Assembly (NCBI RefSeq): GCF_025698545.1
Contig: NC_068570.1
Location: 54,083,924-54,147,923 of the forward strand
Direction: 5' to 3'
From: Gossypium raimondii
Taxonomy: Eukaryota; Streptophyta; Magnoliopsida; Malvales; Malvaceae
DNA length: 64,000 bases
In this document: positions 47,977 through 59,700 of the stretch, one piece after another
Position numbering within the stretch: the first letter of the stretch is position 1
How the letters are laid out: each line of letters starts with the position of its first letter
Position numbers and translations under genes: made by a program
The notes under the pieces: generated by a model
Told to the model about the DNA's origin: nothing
The model's database searches: none
The model's input: only the letters and a program-made list of their open reading frames with translations

Positions 47977-50290
47977 AAGTTTGAAACGTCGTTGGCACAT
48001 GATGACTTGTGATGGTTCACAATCACATTTAAGTTTTGGCAATGAGAGACATAGACGAAATTTTAGGGTAAAGAGGCGTTTATATCGTTAAAGACTTTAA
48101 GAGTGTGTCGGGGTTGTTTATGAAAAAGAAACTTGAATACGTATAAATAAAATGAAGAGTTTGATTAATATAAATATGTTGAATACAAATGCGTTAAGTT
48201 AATTAAGTAGTTTCGATTAAATTAGTTAAACCTAAATCGATTGATTGATTTGTTTTATGAGTAGAGGTAGATCGATTAAGTCAATTATTTATTAAAAAGT
48301 CGATCAAACAAACCAATTTAACCACCGACCCTAATAATAAGCAACTTTATGATGTTTTTCAATTCATTGTATAAATACCTTAGAAAAACCTAAATGAGAT
48401 TTCAACGTGAAATTTCATAATTTTTTATTATTTAATTTATTTTATAAGAGTATTTAATTTCCTTATTTTTATTAAAAACTCAATGAAAATTGAATTATAG
48501 GTATATTTTAATTCATTATTAGCGAAAAGAAGTTAAATATTTGGTCAAAATTAGGTAACTGTTTCAGTGTTTCATTAATTCGGGTTGACTAAGCGTGTGT
48601 TTATCACCTCGCGGGCGCGTAAGGCATACCAGTATCTAACACGCGGAAGTTCCATATGGCGAGTAACGCAGCTTAGCGAGTTTGCTTATTTTATCTTCCA
48701 ATTTCATAGCATGACCTGTTTAACAGGCTTTACAAAAAAAAGGAAAAAGAAAAAGAAAAGGAAATAAATAAATAAATGGTAACAAGTTTTATTATTTCAT
48801 AAAAAAAGCTATAAAGTATATAGAAAAAGAAAAATCAATTCGAAAAAAAGCTGAAGATTCAAATTCAAATTAATACTATATTTTCATAAATTTTTATATG
48901 AATTAATTTTCAAAAATTAAATTTAATTATTTTTTTTGAATAATTTCTGATGATATTTGTTCTTTTTGACACAATGTCTAGAATTACCTATAGCCTCTCC
49001 CCAACCCATAAATAGGAGGATAATGTACTTTAATGCACTCGAACTCACATCCTCCTGCATTGACAATACTGCCTATGCCAAAATTAAATTTAATTGTTAT
49101 GACAAGTGCTATTAAAAAAAATCTTTTAAGCTGTGTTTGGACGAGAAATTTCGTTTATATAATGTTTTAAAAAAATAAAAAATGAATTTACTCATTTGTG
49201 TAGAAACAATTTTCATGTCATTCTTTCAACAGTAAATGATAATTCTATTGTGGATTCATATTAATTAAATTGATTCATCTATTAGTTGAGGGATTAATTT
49301 GATTTAGTATCTATAATAGAGGACTTGAAAATACTTTCACCAAATTTAGTGATAGTAACGACCAATAAAAATAATTGCACATGTTATAAAACCACATCAA
49401 AACCACGTAAACGATGTCCAGTCATAAAACAATTTTTCTTTTTAATATATAAAGAAATCCAAAAGAATCTTCAAATCAAAAAGAAATTCATAAAAAACAT
49501 ATTTTTTATAGAATTAAAATAAAAATAATTTATAATAATAATAATAATTCCATTTTTAAATTCGTATATTCTAAAATATTTGAAAACTAAAAATATATAA
49601 TATTTATAAAATGCTTTTTATAATTTCAATTTTAAAATATAGTATATTTATTTTATAATTTTATAATATTCTTAAATTTTTATGTAAAGTCAAAAATATT
49701 TAAAACTATATTTTTGCATATGAATTTACAAAATTATCTAAATTTAATTTTTTCATTTGTTAGATTATTTTTAAATTTTATTTTTCAAAAGAATACAGTT
49801 TTAATTCCAAAAGTAAAAAAAAATTGCTTAAATATCTTTTTCCAAAAATGACCCAGATTATTGGAATATTGAAATGAATTTTATTTTTTGAAAAAAATGA
49901 TGACCTTGGTAATACTTTTCTATAAATTTATATACAAAAATAATAAATTTTTTATAAATTTATAAATTTAATTTTATATGTAATTTTCTTATGGTTTTAT
50001 TTTAAAAATCTAAGTTCTTTTAAGAAAAAATTGAATTTTTCAGAAAAAATAGAAATTTAAAACTTCTTTTGGAATTTTTTTAGAATTTGTTTGCTTTATG
50101 ATGGTTTTAATTTTATTTTATTTAAAAAACAATTTTGAGTTATTTTTAGAAAATTTTAAAAAATTACCTTTTAATAAGTTTTTGAATATTTAATTTTATT
50201 ATGAGTTGGCATTGATAATGTGGTTTATTTATTTGTTCTTCATTGTCATGCCTTCAATTTCAAAGTACACAAGGTAATGAGAGATGACAA
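47977..50290. other. AT-rich intergenic region
   Basis: No gene is supported. 48540-48860 is the old counterpart of 37490-37870. The remainder is A/T runs and short duplicated words. ORFs at 48585 and 49325 are low-complexity and rejected. Confidence 0.6.
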
Positions 50291-50539
50291 ATGGAATCAT
50301 ATTTAGTAAAATTAAAGTGTAATAAGGACCAATTCTTGAAATTGAGGTTGAGTCCTATGTCAGAATTTTCTTGTTTTGCAGTGGCTCAGGATGTCAAGTG
50401 TTTGATTCAAAACCAACATGTCTACAGGGAAGGAAATAAAGTTGCATATGCATTAGCTAGACATGCCCTTGGTTGGAGGATAGGATTCTATAGTTTCCTG
50501 CAACCACTTGGCTATGTTTTGAATCTTGGGTTTGACTAA
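50291..50539 (+). pseudogene. RNase H-like fragment of a LINE-type element
   Basis: An open frame of 82 codons contains the RVT_3 C-terminal signature HVYREGNKVAYALARHALGW, preceded by VAQDVKCLIQNQ and followed by a short tail ending in LNLGFD. Such domains end the ORF2 of plant non-LTR elements and also occur as free gene fragments. The N-terminal catalytic part is missing. Probably a relic. Confidence 0.7.
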
Positions 50540-51470
50540 GCTAGAATGATAAAAAAACAAATGAAACTTTAATTGAAATGACAATACAGATGTTTGAATT
50601 ATAAATTATTTATATTAATTTTAATTAAATTATATATTATTTATTATATGTTAATTTATACATTGCGGTGATAAGCAAATGGTAACAAGAAGTATATATT
50701 TAATATTGAGAGGAAATAACTCAACAAGTATGAAATGTTAAAATAGTGAGATAAAAGTGTATACTAATTTTTTGTTAACTTCATCTTTAGGAATTTATTT
50801 CCTCAATTATTATTGGTATTTTTATGATAATTAGTATTTTTTTAAATGTAAACTTATAAAATTATTTAATTACAATTTATACTACCAAACATTACTTATG
50901 ATGTTCTTACAATCATCTAGTCAACATGTACAAATTTTTTTATAATTACAAGAAGGTGTAAATTTTAAGTTCAATTGCCAACCTTAATGTTTTGAGTTCA
51001 AACATTAAATCTACTTTAATACTTGAATTTGACAACTAGATCTATTTTGATCACTGAACTTGGGTTCTGTTAATATTTGATGACGCAAGCAATATTCTTA
51101 GAACATGATTGGATCGTTCAGCTGGATCGATAAGATTGAGAACCAATAGATATATTGATTCGAACAAGGAAGTTGAACTAATTGAATATGGAATTACTTG
51201 AAACCAATAAAAATTGAAAATCAAGACAAAAACCTATTTAATACTTTAAAAAAATAAAAGGTTTTTATAAAATTCTAACTAATCAAAACAATTGAACCGG
51301 GAATTATGGTTTTAATCCAATCATCCGTCATGCTTAGAACATTGTATATGACACTATGCTTATAAGAGAGTTGATATGGTAAAATTAAAATTTTATATGA
51401 CAGTTAAAAAATAAGATGGGAATTAAAAGAGGACGGTTCCAAACACGGCCTCATTCTCTTTCTTCTTAAA
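50540..51470. other. Upstream region of the CCR-type kinase
   Basis: AT-rich spacer with no recognised gene. I could not pick out a convincing TATA box. The sequence just before the kinase (51450-51560) becomes pyrimidine-rich, like a plant 5' leader. Confidence 0.5.
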
Positions 51471-51626
51471 ATGCTTTTAATATTGAAACTCTCCGTTTCA
51501 TTAGTTTCTCTCTCTAAAACTTTGATTTTTCCGTTCATTTCATTGCTTCTCACTTTCTCTTCCCAAATGAAGCTGACGGACGGAAACGCCACTTCTTCCG
51601 CCGTCATCTTCCACTTTTTTAAATGA
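51471..51626 (+). promoter_or_regulatory. Upstream ORF overlapping the kinase start
   Basis: Two in-frame ATGs (51471 and 51567) open a frame of 51 or 19 codons that ends with TGA at 51624-51626. That TGA overlaps the kinase ATG at 51623-51625 in an ATGA arrangement. Whether 51471 lies in the mRNA is unknown, but 51567 is only 56 bases upstream of the main start and probably does. Such an overlap would affect main-ORF translation by reinitiation or leaky scanning (inference). Neither start has a strong context. Confidence 0.5.
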
Positions 51627-54064
51627 CGAAACTTTTCTTCCCACTCCTCTTCGCCGTCAGTTCCCTCGCCGTTATCTCCTTCCCGCCGTTAACTCATGCC
51701 TTGGGCTCCGGCTTGACGCTCGCCGTCGCCTACGGGACCGCCACCGTATGCGCAATCGTAGCCGCACAGCCGACTCAACGCATTATCTGCTACCGCGCCG
51801 GCGATAACACCTCTTCCTCAATCGCCCCTGTCCCGATTCTCCCCAACGTTTCCTACTTCACCGTCGCCGGTGGTGAAACCAACCTTTGCGCCCTCCGTTC
51901 CGGCGGTTACAGCCTCCTCTGCTGGGAAACGAACGCCCCGAATTACCCCGTTAAACGCCTCTACGTTAACGACACCGTTTTCCTTCAATCCCTCTCCATC
52001 GGCGACGAAAGGATTTGCGCAACGACGACGAACACGTCGCAGCCCGTCGCCTGTTGGAGACCCGACGGAAACAACCGCAACGACGTCGGAGAGCTACCCA
52101 ATCGCAATTACACAATGGGTAAAATCACGTCCGGATTTGGGTTCTCTTGTGGGATTGTACTGAGTCAAAACAACCGAGTTGCTTGTTGGGGAAGTAACTC
52201 GGTAGTATCGACAGATATCGAAAGGCAGTTCGGGAACATTTCAATGGAAAATATCGAAGCTGGGGTTTCCCATGTCTGTGGAGTGAACTCGGTTGGCGAT
52301 TTAGTTTGTAAAGGAAATAACTCGGCAGGTCAACTCAATGTTCCATTAAACAAAGGGTTACGCTTTGCTTCATGGTTAGCTCTCGGTGAAGGGTTTAGTT
52401 GTGGGATTAGAAGATTGAATGGCACGGTTGTTTGTTGGGGTTCCATGACTGAGTCCGCCATTGAAGACATCGAGTTCGAATCCATTGTTGCAGGCTTAAA
52501 TTTCACTTGTGGGTTAACAACTAAGAATTTATCTATAGTTTGTTGGGGTCCCGGGTGGCCTGGGAACAACGGGTTCAATTCAAATTATTCTTTTGAGTTA
52601 CCTTTAATGGCGGAGATTTTACCAGGGCCTTGTGTTCAATCTTTTTGCAGTGAGTGTGGGATATATCCTGAGTCGAATAGGCTTTGTTCTGGTTCTGGTA
52701 ACATTTGTAGGCCCTGTTTTAACATCACCACCGCATCACCACCGTCACCGGTGGCTCCATCACCGGAGGTATCGAGGCCGTCTCGAGAGTTGAGAAGAGG
52801 GTTGTTGGCATTTGCCATTGTTGGATCAATTGGAGGTTTTATGGGGATTTGCAGTGCTATTTATTGTTTATGGACTGGTGTTTGTTTTGGGAAAAAGAAA
52901 GTTCATAATTCAGTTCAGCCAACAATCACTCGAGCAGGCTCGAATGGCGGTCCTGGATCGAACAACAGTCCTCCTTCTAGGTCGTTGAGGATTAGACGGC
53001 AAAGTTCGAGAGCAATGAAGCGTCAACGAAGTGGACCATCAATGATTCGTCAACGAAGCGGAACATCATCGAAACACGCTGATAAAGCCGAGGAATTCAG
53101 CTTTGCTGAACTTGTTGCAGCAACCAATGGTTTCTCATTAGAAAACAAGATTGGTGCAGGGAGTTACGGGGTTGTTTACAAAGGAAAACTGTCGGACGGT
53201 CGTGAAGTAGCAATCAAACGAGGCGAAACCGGCTCGAAAATGAAGAAATATCAAGAGAAAGAGATTGCATTTGAGTCCGAATTATCCTTCTTATCAAGGC
53301 TTCACCACAAGCATTTGGTTAGACTTGTTGGATATTGTGAAGAAATGGATGAAAGGCTTTTAGTTTACGAATACATGAAGAATGGAGCACTTTACGACCA
53401 CTTACATGATAAGAACAACATCGAGAAATCCAGCAGTTTACTTAATTCCTGGAAAATGAGGATCAAAATCGCACTCGACGCGGCTCGAGGGATCGAATAC
53501 CTTCACAACTATGCAGTTCCCCCTATAATTCATAGAGATATAAAGTCTTCCAACATATTACTCGATGCGAATTGGACAGCAAGGGTTTCAGATTTCGGAC
53601 TCTCGATGATGGGACCGGAATCAGACCGAGATTACAAGCCAACAAAAGCAGCTGGAACAGTCGGTTACATCGATCCCGAATACTACGGATTAAACGTATT
53701 AACAACCAAGAGCGATGTATATGGACTCGGAGTCGTAATGCTAGAGCTTCTGACAGGGAAAAGAGCCATATTCAAGGAGAGCGAAAGTGGAGGGACACCA
53801 GTGAGCTTAGTTGATTATACAGTGCCTGCAATTATGAATGGTGAAGTAGTGAAGGTATTAGACCCTAGGGTTGGACCACCCGAGCTTAATGAAGCAGAGG
53901 CCGTAGAACTAATGGCTTATACAGCAATGCATTGTGTGAATTTGGAAGGCAAAGATAGGCCTACAATTGGTGATATTGTTTCAAATCTGGAAAGAGCTTT
54001 GACTGTTTGTGATGGCAGCCATGGCAGCATCTCAAGTGGTGCTTTCTCCATTGTTTCAGAGTAA
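51623..54064 (+). CDS. CRINKLY4-related receptor-like kinase (CCR3/CCR4 type)
   Basis: A single intronless frame of 813 residues encodes a plasma-membrane Ser/Thr receptor kinase of the CRINKLY4-related family. Residues 1-26 form a signal peptide. About 27-330 hold the crinkly repeats (RCC1-like propeller, recurring CW and CGI/CGL motifs), and 337-365 a short TNFR-like Cys-rich segment (CVQSFCSEC...CRPC). A transmembrane helix lies at about 394-417, followed by a basic Ser-rich juxtamembrane region with RQRSG twice (467-480), then a kinase domain at about 500-790. Kinase residues are complete: GAGSYG loop 511-516, Lys532, HRD 637-639, DFG 657-659 and DPE 684-686. It is therefore probably active, unlike some family members. 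The extracellular part resembles CCR3/CCR4 more than ACR4. Ligand unknown. The family acts in epidermal and other cell-fate signalling. The start is chosen for the signal peptide; an upstream ORF overlaps it. Confidence 0.9.
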   Translation: MTKLFFPLLFAVSSLAVISFPPLTHALGSGLTLAVAYGTATVCAIVAAQPTQRIICYRAGDNTSSSIAPVPILPNVSYFTVAGGETNLCALRSGGYSLLCWETNAPNYPVKRLYVNDTVFLQSLSIGDERICATTTNTSQPVACWRPDGNNRNDVGELPNRNYTMGKITSGFGFSCGIVLSQNNRVACWGSNSVVSTDIERQFGNISMENIEAGVSHVCGVNSVGDLVCKGNNSAGQLNVPLNKGLRFASWLALGEGFSCGIRRLNGTVVCWGSMTESAIEDIEFESIVAGLNFTCGLTTKNLSIVCWGPGWPGNNGFNSNYSFELPLMAEILPGPCVQSFCSECGIYPESNRLCSGSGNICRPCFNITTASPPSPVAPSPEVSRPSRELRRGLLAFAIVGSIGGFMGICSAIYCLWTGVCFGKKKVHNSVQPTITRAGSNGGPGSNNSPPSRSLRIRRQSSRAMKRQRSGPSMIRQRSGTSSKHADKAEEFSFAELVAATNGFSLENKIGAGSYGVVYKGKLSDGREVAIKRGETGSKMKKYQEKEIAFESELSFLSRLHHKHLVRLVGYCEEMDERLLVYEYMKNGALYDHLHDKNNIEKSSSLLNSWKMRIKIALDAARGIEYLHNYAVPPIIHRDIKSSNILLDANWTARVSDFGLSMMGPESDRDYKPTKAAGTVGYIDPEYYGLNVLTTKSDVYGLGVVMLELLTGKRAIFKESESGGTPVSLVDYTVPAIMNGEVVKVLDPRVGPPELNEAEAVELMAYTAMHCVNLEGKDRPTIGDIVSNLERALTVCDGSHGSISSGAFSIVSE

Positions 54065-56440
54065 TTTTTTCTATTAAAAAAAATTAAAATTTGTTTTAGG
54101 CAGGGCAGGCATAGCTTTTGGGTTGTAAAAAGGATAGAATTTTCAAGATGCTTTTTTTGAACACTGACAACAAGAAGAAATGCTTACATCATTTGTTTCT
54201 GTTGGCCTTTTACAATTTTTTATGTTTTTTTTATAATTGGGAAAATGGTTTAAAATTTTGACCATTTGATTTCACACCAAGAAACAAAGAAGAGAGACGA
54301 AGACAAGTCAGCCAACCTAACAACAAACAAAGATGGGGACTTAAAACTTTGCTTTCTAGGGTTGTTTTATTTTATATTTCAATGCCAAAAAATGGTTCGA
54401 ATTTTAAAGGTAATATTGTTGAGATGGACAATTCTGAATCCCGAGAATATGAACAGTGCAAAACGAACATGAAATAATGGATCATTAAAATATAAATATT
54501 TAAAACATGATTATAGTGAAAAAGTAAGAAAAGTAGATAAAAAATTCATTGACTTTGAATTATGAAAAGAAAGATGGGGTTTGGATTTAATTAAGACTTT
54601 TGGTCAACACCAATTAGGCATAGTTGTCATCTTAATCATCCCTACACGTGTACGGTCAATATTCAAGTTCCTCAATTATTCATTAATAGAAACGGTGCCC
54701 CCCATATTAAACTGAAAGCATATTTTTATTTATGAAGGTCGAAATTAATATAACCTAATGTTGGGGTACATGGCAAATGCCAGACAAGGTGGTGGTGGCC
54801 TATTTGGCCGGTGATTTAACAACCTCTTTCCTTTTGCCTAATTTCGGAGGAATAATTTTATTTTTCATTTAATAAAAAATTGAGTTTTATTTTAATATTC
54901 GACTTTAAATTTAATTATTAATAATAAATTTTTGGATATGGGTTTTTATTTTGATTATTAGTAATCTTTAAAACTAAATTTCAGATTTTCTCTCATCTAC
55001 AATATATTCCTTGGAAATATTTTAAAAATCATAACTGAATTAAAAAGAAAATGTTACAAAATTAAATAAAAAATTATTATTTCAATATTTTAAGTAAGTA
55101 GATTTATTTTTTTAGGAAAGTAAACTTAAATTAAATTAAAAATATTATAAATTATACAAAAATATGAAATACAATAAAAATGTGTTTTGGGACATGGTAT
55201 CAATGACTTAAAACAAAATAAATATTATTTTTAAGAATTTAGTCTAACTTTTAAAGTTAAAATTCAGATTCAATGGTTAACATTTTTTGTCAAATTTGTT
55301 AGAGTGGTATTTTGAAATTTTAGAAAGCGGTAACCATGTAATAAAAAAAGACATTGCAATGAACGTGAATTTAATAGATAATTTTAACGGTGTTAACAAT
55401 TCTTAAAAGTTACATCGTCATCTTAATCGAAATAAAGTTTTGGGCTAATCAAAGACATTGAAAAATTGAGGTAACAAATTATGCCAAAAGTTAAAATATA
55501 AAATTAAATATTAAATTTGAGCATAGTACAAGGACCGTAATTAAAATTTGAATAGTATTATATAATTTATAAAAATTTTAGAAAATATATATATTAAAAA
55601 TCCATGTAAAAATTTAATCATAGTAGTTAATAATATTAACAATTGTAAATAAATATTACAAAAATAGAGACCAAATTATTGTAGAATTTAAGTATAAGGA
55701 TTAAATTTTAATTGAAAGTATAGTAGAGGGAGCAAAAGTGAGATTTGATGAAAAGAAAGGCCTGGACACGTGTCAAAGTAAAAGACCTTCCTTTATAAAA
55801 GATTAAATCTTAATTTTAGTGGAAAAATCAAAAGCGAGATTTGACTATTTTCTTATGAGAAGAAAAAGAAAAATGAAAACCTAGACACGTGTCAAGGTGG
55901 GAAGGTGGTTTATAGATTATACTTTATGGTAAATCTACCCAAATTCCGGATTATTAGAAAAAGACTTCAGTTGGTGCCAACAATTTGGTTCATCAGTCTT
56001 CACTCAATTAATATTTCAATGTTTTGGGTCATGGTCTATGTTTGGAGAATAAGAAGATTATTATTAAAATAATCAAAATTCAAACTTATATTAAATATTG
56101 AGTTATTGCCCCAATTGAATTAAAAATAATTATTATATAAATAAGTTTTACACTTATCACATTTTCAATTCATTTTTTAAATCTAAAAAAAAAAATCGAT
56201 CGAAGGGGCATCAAATATATAACCTTAAAGTAAAACGACTTTTGAACAATAATTTGAATATTCGAAACAAGCTTAGGCATGTGGGTTATGACTAGACCCA
56301 GCCCGTCAATAAGTATATCTTTTTAGATATTTTCATAGCCTTGTTACAGATCTGATTCAAAATTGAAGGAAAACTCTGAAATTTCATTCACTCCCCAAGT
56401 TTATAGATGAATTGGGTGAATGTCGAGCTCATATTTTATG
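54065..56440. other. Intergenic region between two convergent genes
   Basis: No gene is recognised. It contains three CACGTG-centred palindromes (54643-54652, 55765-55774 and 55884-55893); the last two sit in an imperfect direct repeat of about 110 bases (55735-55905). Since both flanking genes end here, these are not obviously promoter sites. Confidence 0.6.
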
Positions 56441-56793
56441 TAAAAAAATTCAATAATAAAAGAGCCCGAAAAGGATCAGACTCGTAGACCGAACCACTAG
56501 TATGGAGTAACAAAAATTCAACCAAGAAGCCCGAGAACGATTAGATTCGTTGGATGAACCTTGAGTGGAGTGGAGTAGCGAAGAACTTGGTATCAAATCT
56601 TCAATTTGATATTTGATAACCCCCCTTATCATAAAAAGAAAAAAAATTCCAGCAAACCAAATCTCCTGAGACCTTTGTAACTGTAATATGTTAAAAGGTT
56701 GAAGATGGGTCAGATTCGTGGTGGTCTTCTTTCTGCCAGTTGCAGTTCAGCTTCATTCACCCAATCCAAGAGTAGCACCTAAGGCGAGAGAGA
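56441..56793. repeat. Duplicated last-exon segment behind NFXL2
   Basis: 56669-56772 repeats, with changes, the coding end of the last NFXL2 exon and adjoining sequence (56793-56885). Read on the minus strand it would encode a diverged version of the C-terminus (DWVNEAELQLAERRPPRI followed by a stop). It lies beyond the true stop codon, in the 3'-UTR or just after it. The rest (56441-56660) shows nothing recognisable. Confidence 0.75.
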
Positions 56794-59700
56794 TCAGAAT
56801 CGTGAACGTCTTCGTTTTGCTCGTTGCAGTTCAACTTCATTCATCCAATCTGAGAGTTGTAAGAGACCTTTGTAACTGTAATATGTGACTGCAATCAGAG
56901 CTGCTACGATGATGATAAATAAAAGCAGACGCTTCATGGTGGCAACAAATTCCTGTTGGAAATTAATGTTGTTAGGCAAGGAAAACTGACTAGGAAATGC
57001 GTATTGAGCTTGTCAAGAGAACAACATACCTGAAATCTTGAAACTTGCTTGCCCTCTTGAATCCGATCCCGCCTTTTTCTGCGCTTTGGCCCATGCTTTT
57101 CGTTTTCTGGCTCTTTTTTCTTCAATAAATGATGCAATGGTAAAAAATTATAAGCATGCATGCAAGGAAGGTTAAAGCATGCATGACAATAAAGAACGAT
57201 GCAAATAAATTTTTTTGTACTAGTTTGCAACCGGATACTGAAATTGTAACTATTTAACAAATAGAATACAAAACAAGTACGAGACTCTCTAGGTAGGCCA
57301 AGCAGTTTCCAACCAAATTCCAAAGCAGCCCCACCCATTTTTTTGTGAAAACCCGATGATATATCTCTGAAAATTGGAGACTGCTTTTATGGGTTGATTG
57401 CTAGTAATTTAGAAAAGGCTAGCATCATCAACTCCTAGAATCCATGATAATAGCGTAAAATGTAACAAGATGGTAGGCTGAATTTCTTGAGATTAAGATG
57501 TCTCCACAATGGCAATTATCTCAGCAACATCCACAAGTTCTAACTCAAAGGAGGATTACTCGATGAAAGGAATGAGGAAATTCGGGTTTCACAAAGGGAA
57601 ATGCAGGCAGAATTCCTTGTTACTATAAAACCTGACAACTAAAAGTATAAGAAATACTCCTATTTCTAGTAACTGTATGAAGGAAATCGATACTCTATCA
57701 GGCTCTATTTCACCAGGCTGCCTATCATGTCACATGCGATTACCGAAGATGCTTGAATCACTATGCATGCAATGCATGCCATTTTCAAATAGTCATAAAC
57801 CAAAATAAAGCATCAAAGTAATCTAAAATACGTAAGCTCCAAAGCAAATGAATGATGAAATAGGAGTTGAAAAATGCTAACTCAATTTAAAAGATCTTAC
57901 CTCCAGAACCTTAGGTTTACGCAATTGTAGAGCTGACTCAACCTCCTGTATTTTTCTCTTACAATCTGAATTGCAAGGCAGAAGTCCAAGCCCAAACTGA
58001 TTCTTTGGTATATCTTTGGGGTCATTACCAGTATCACGATATGCAGCCTGAACATCTTGGCATATCCATTCCTTCTTCAAGGTTTGGCATTTACAGCGAA
58101 CAGTAACCTGGCACATAGAAGATGGAGATTGAATAGGAAGTTAACAACACTTTAAATTTTGATTGTGAACTCGATTATATGATGTTGCTGTAAGTTGAAG
58201 GGAAATCATTCACCGAAATCTCTGAAATATAGAAATTTTCTTTCTTATCAGTGATATAGTCAATTATTAAAATTTATTACCTTTTTGCTGCACTTATCAG
58301 GGGCTGGGCATTTATCAACATGGCATATTTCAGGACATAAATGCTTACAGTTAGGCAGCTTTCTGCAGCACAAGTTTCAAAAGAATTTATCATATATCTC
58401 AATTATATCAGGTTAATGAAAAACAATCCAACAACCTAAAAAGCAACTGCAGCAGGAGAGAGAGCAAGAATATATCTATAAACTACCTATGGCAAGGGCC
58501 CCCACATGAGCGAGCAGCCACTTGATCCTTTTCAGATAAATTGTTATAATGGATGCACTCAAATGCATGGACCATTGCACCACAGTGACATGACCGTTTC
58601 ATGAGCACTTTGCAAGGAGGGCATTCTCCGGGATGACATGGTAGGGGGCAGGGGTGCGAACATTTAGGCATCCTCACCTGGGGACATGTTTAAAAGATAA
58701 GGCAATCAGATTCCCCTTATTAAATACAGTTTCTTGTAACTAGATAAACTGTGGTGACTATGAGTTCTTGATAGCAGCCTTATATGTTTTTAAAGTTTAA
58801 AGCACTCAAGAGACCAAGAGAGCAAAGCAGGGAAAAAAGATTAGGAGTCAAAAATCGTAAATAGAATAAATGAGAACAATAACAGGTTTAGCACCTTCTG
58901 GCAAGGGAGATTACACACTTCACAAGATTCACTTCTTTTCTGATGTCCTGATGAAGAAGGCTGGGTCTCCAGGGGATGGCAAGTTTTTGTACAATAATGA
59001 TTGCCACAAGGAAGAAGATTTCCACATAAATTATCACAAGAAAATCGTGTTGTATTGGAGCAAACCATCTGAAACAAGGAAGAAGAATTAGTTTAAAATG
59101 AAATACACGGCCTTTGGGCAATCAAGTAGATCAATCAGAAGCTAATCCTTTACAACTTAAAAAGAAGTAAAACCAACCATCCTCTCTGCTCCAAAGTGCT
59201 CGCCAACACATGGTCTCCAAACAAGTTCTGGGCAAGGAGGGCAAGGGGTGCCTGGAGTGCACTCTGTCTGATGATTTGATTTCTTTTTCTTGGGTTTCAA
59301 TGTGAATTCTGGATTGGGAGGAGGTCTTGGCCCATGACACCTGGAATATCAGAAGGAAATAAAACTAAATTAGCTAACAGAGACATATGTAAAGTTTGAA
59401 GTCACACCTTGAATATCAAAAAGCTATTTGGCAAACCTTAAGTTGCACTTGTGACCACATGGATATTCTTCTTCACAAGGTGCCCGACATGCGGGGCAAG
59501 CTCCATAGTGGCATCTGTGCGGCTGGTAAAAAAGGGAAGAGAATTATTGGCTAGGAGAACTTGAGCAAAATATGCCATATACTTTGTTTATGCTAAGTTA
59601 TAAAGAAAACAGAGACTATCACTTTATGAGAGACACGTGCAATATAGAGACTTTTAAACATGATAAAAAAATTATGGATTTATTAATATGACAATACTAG

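Noticed and set aside
51870..53814. Alternative-frame ORFs of 60-97 codons within the kinase gene
   Set aside because: They overlap the long, domain-complete kinase frame and show no recognisable product.
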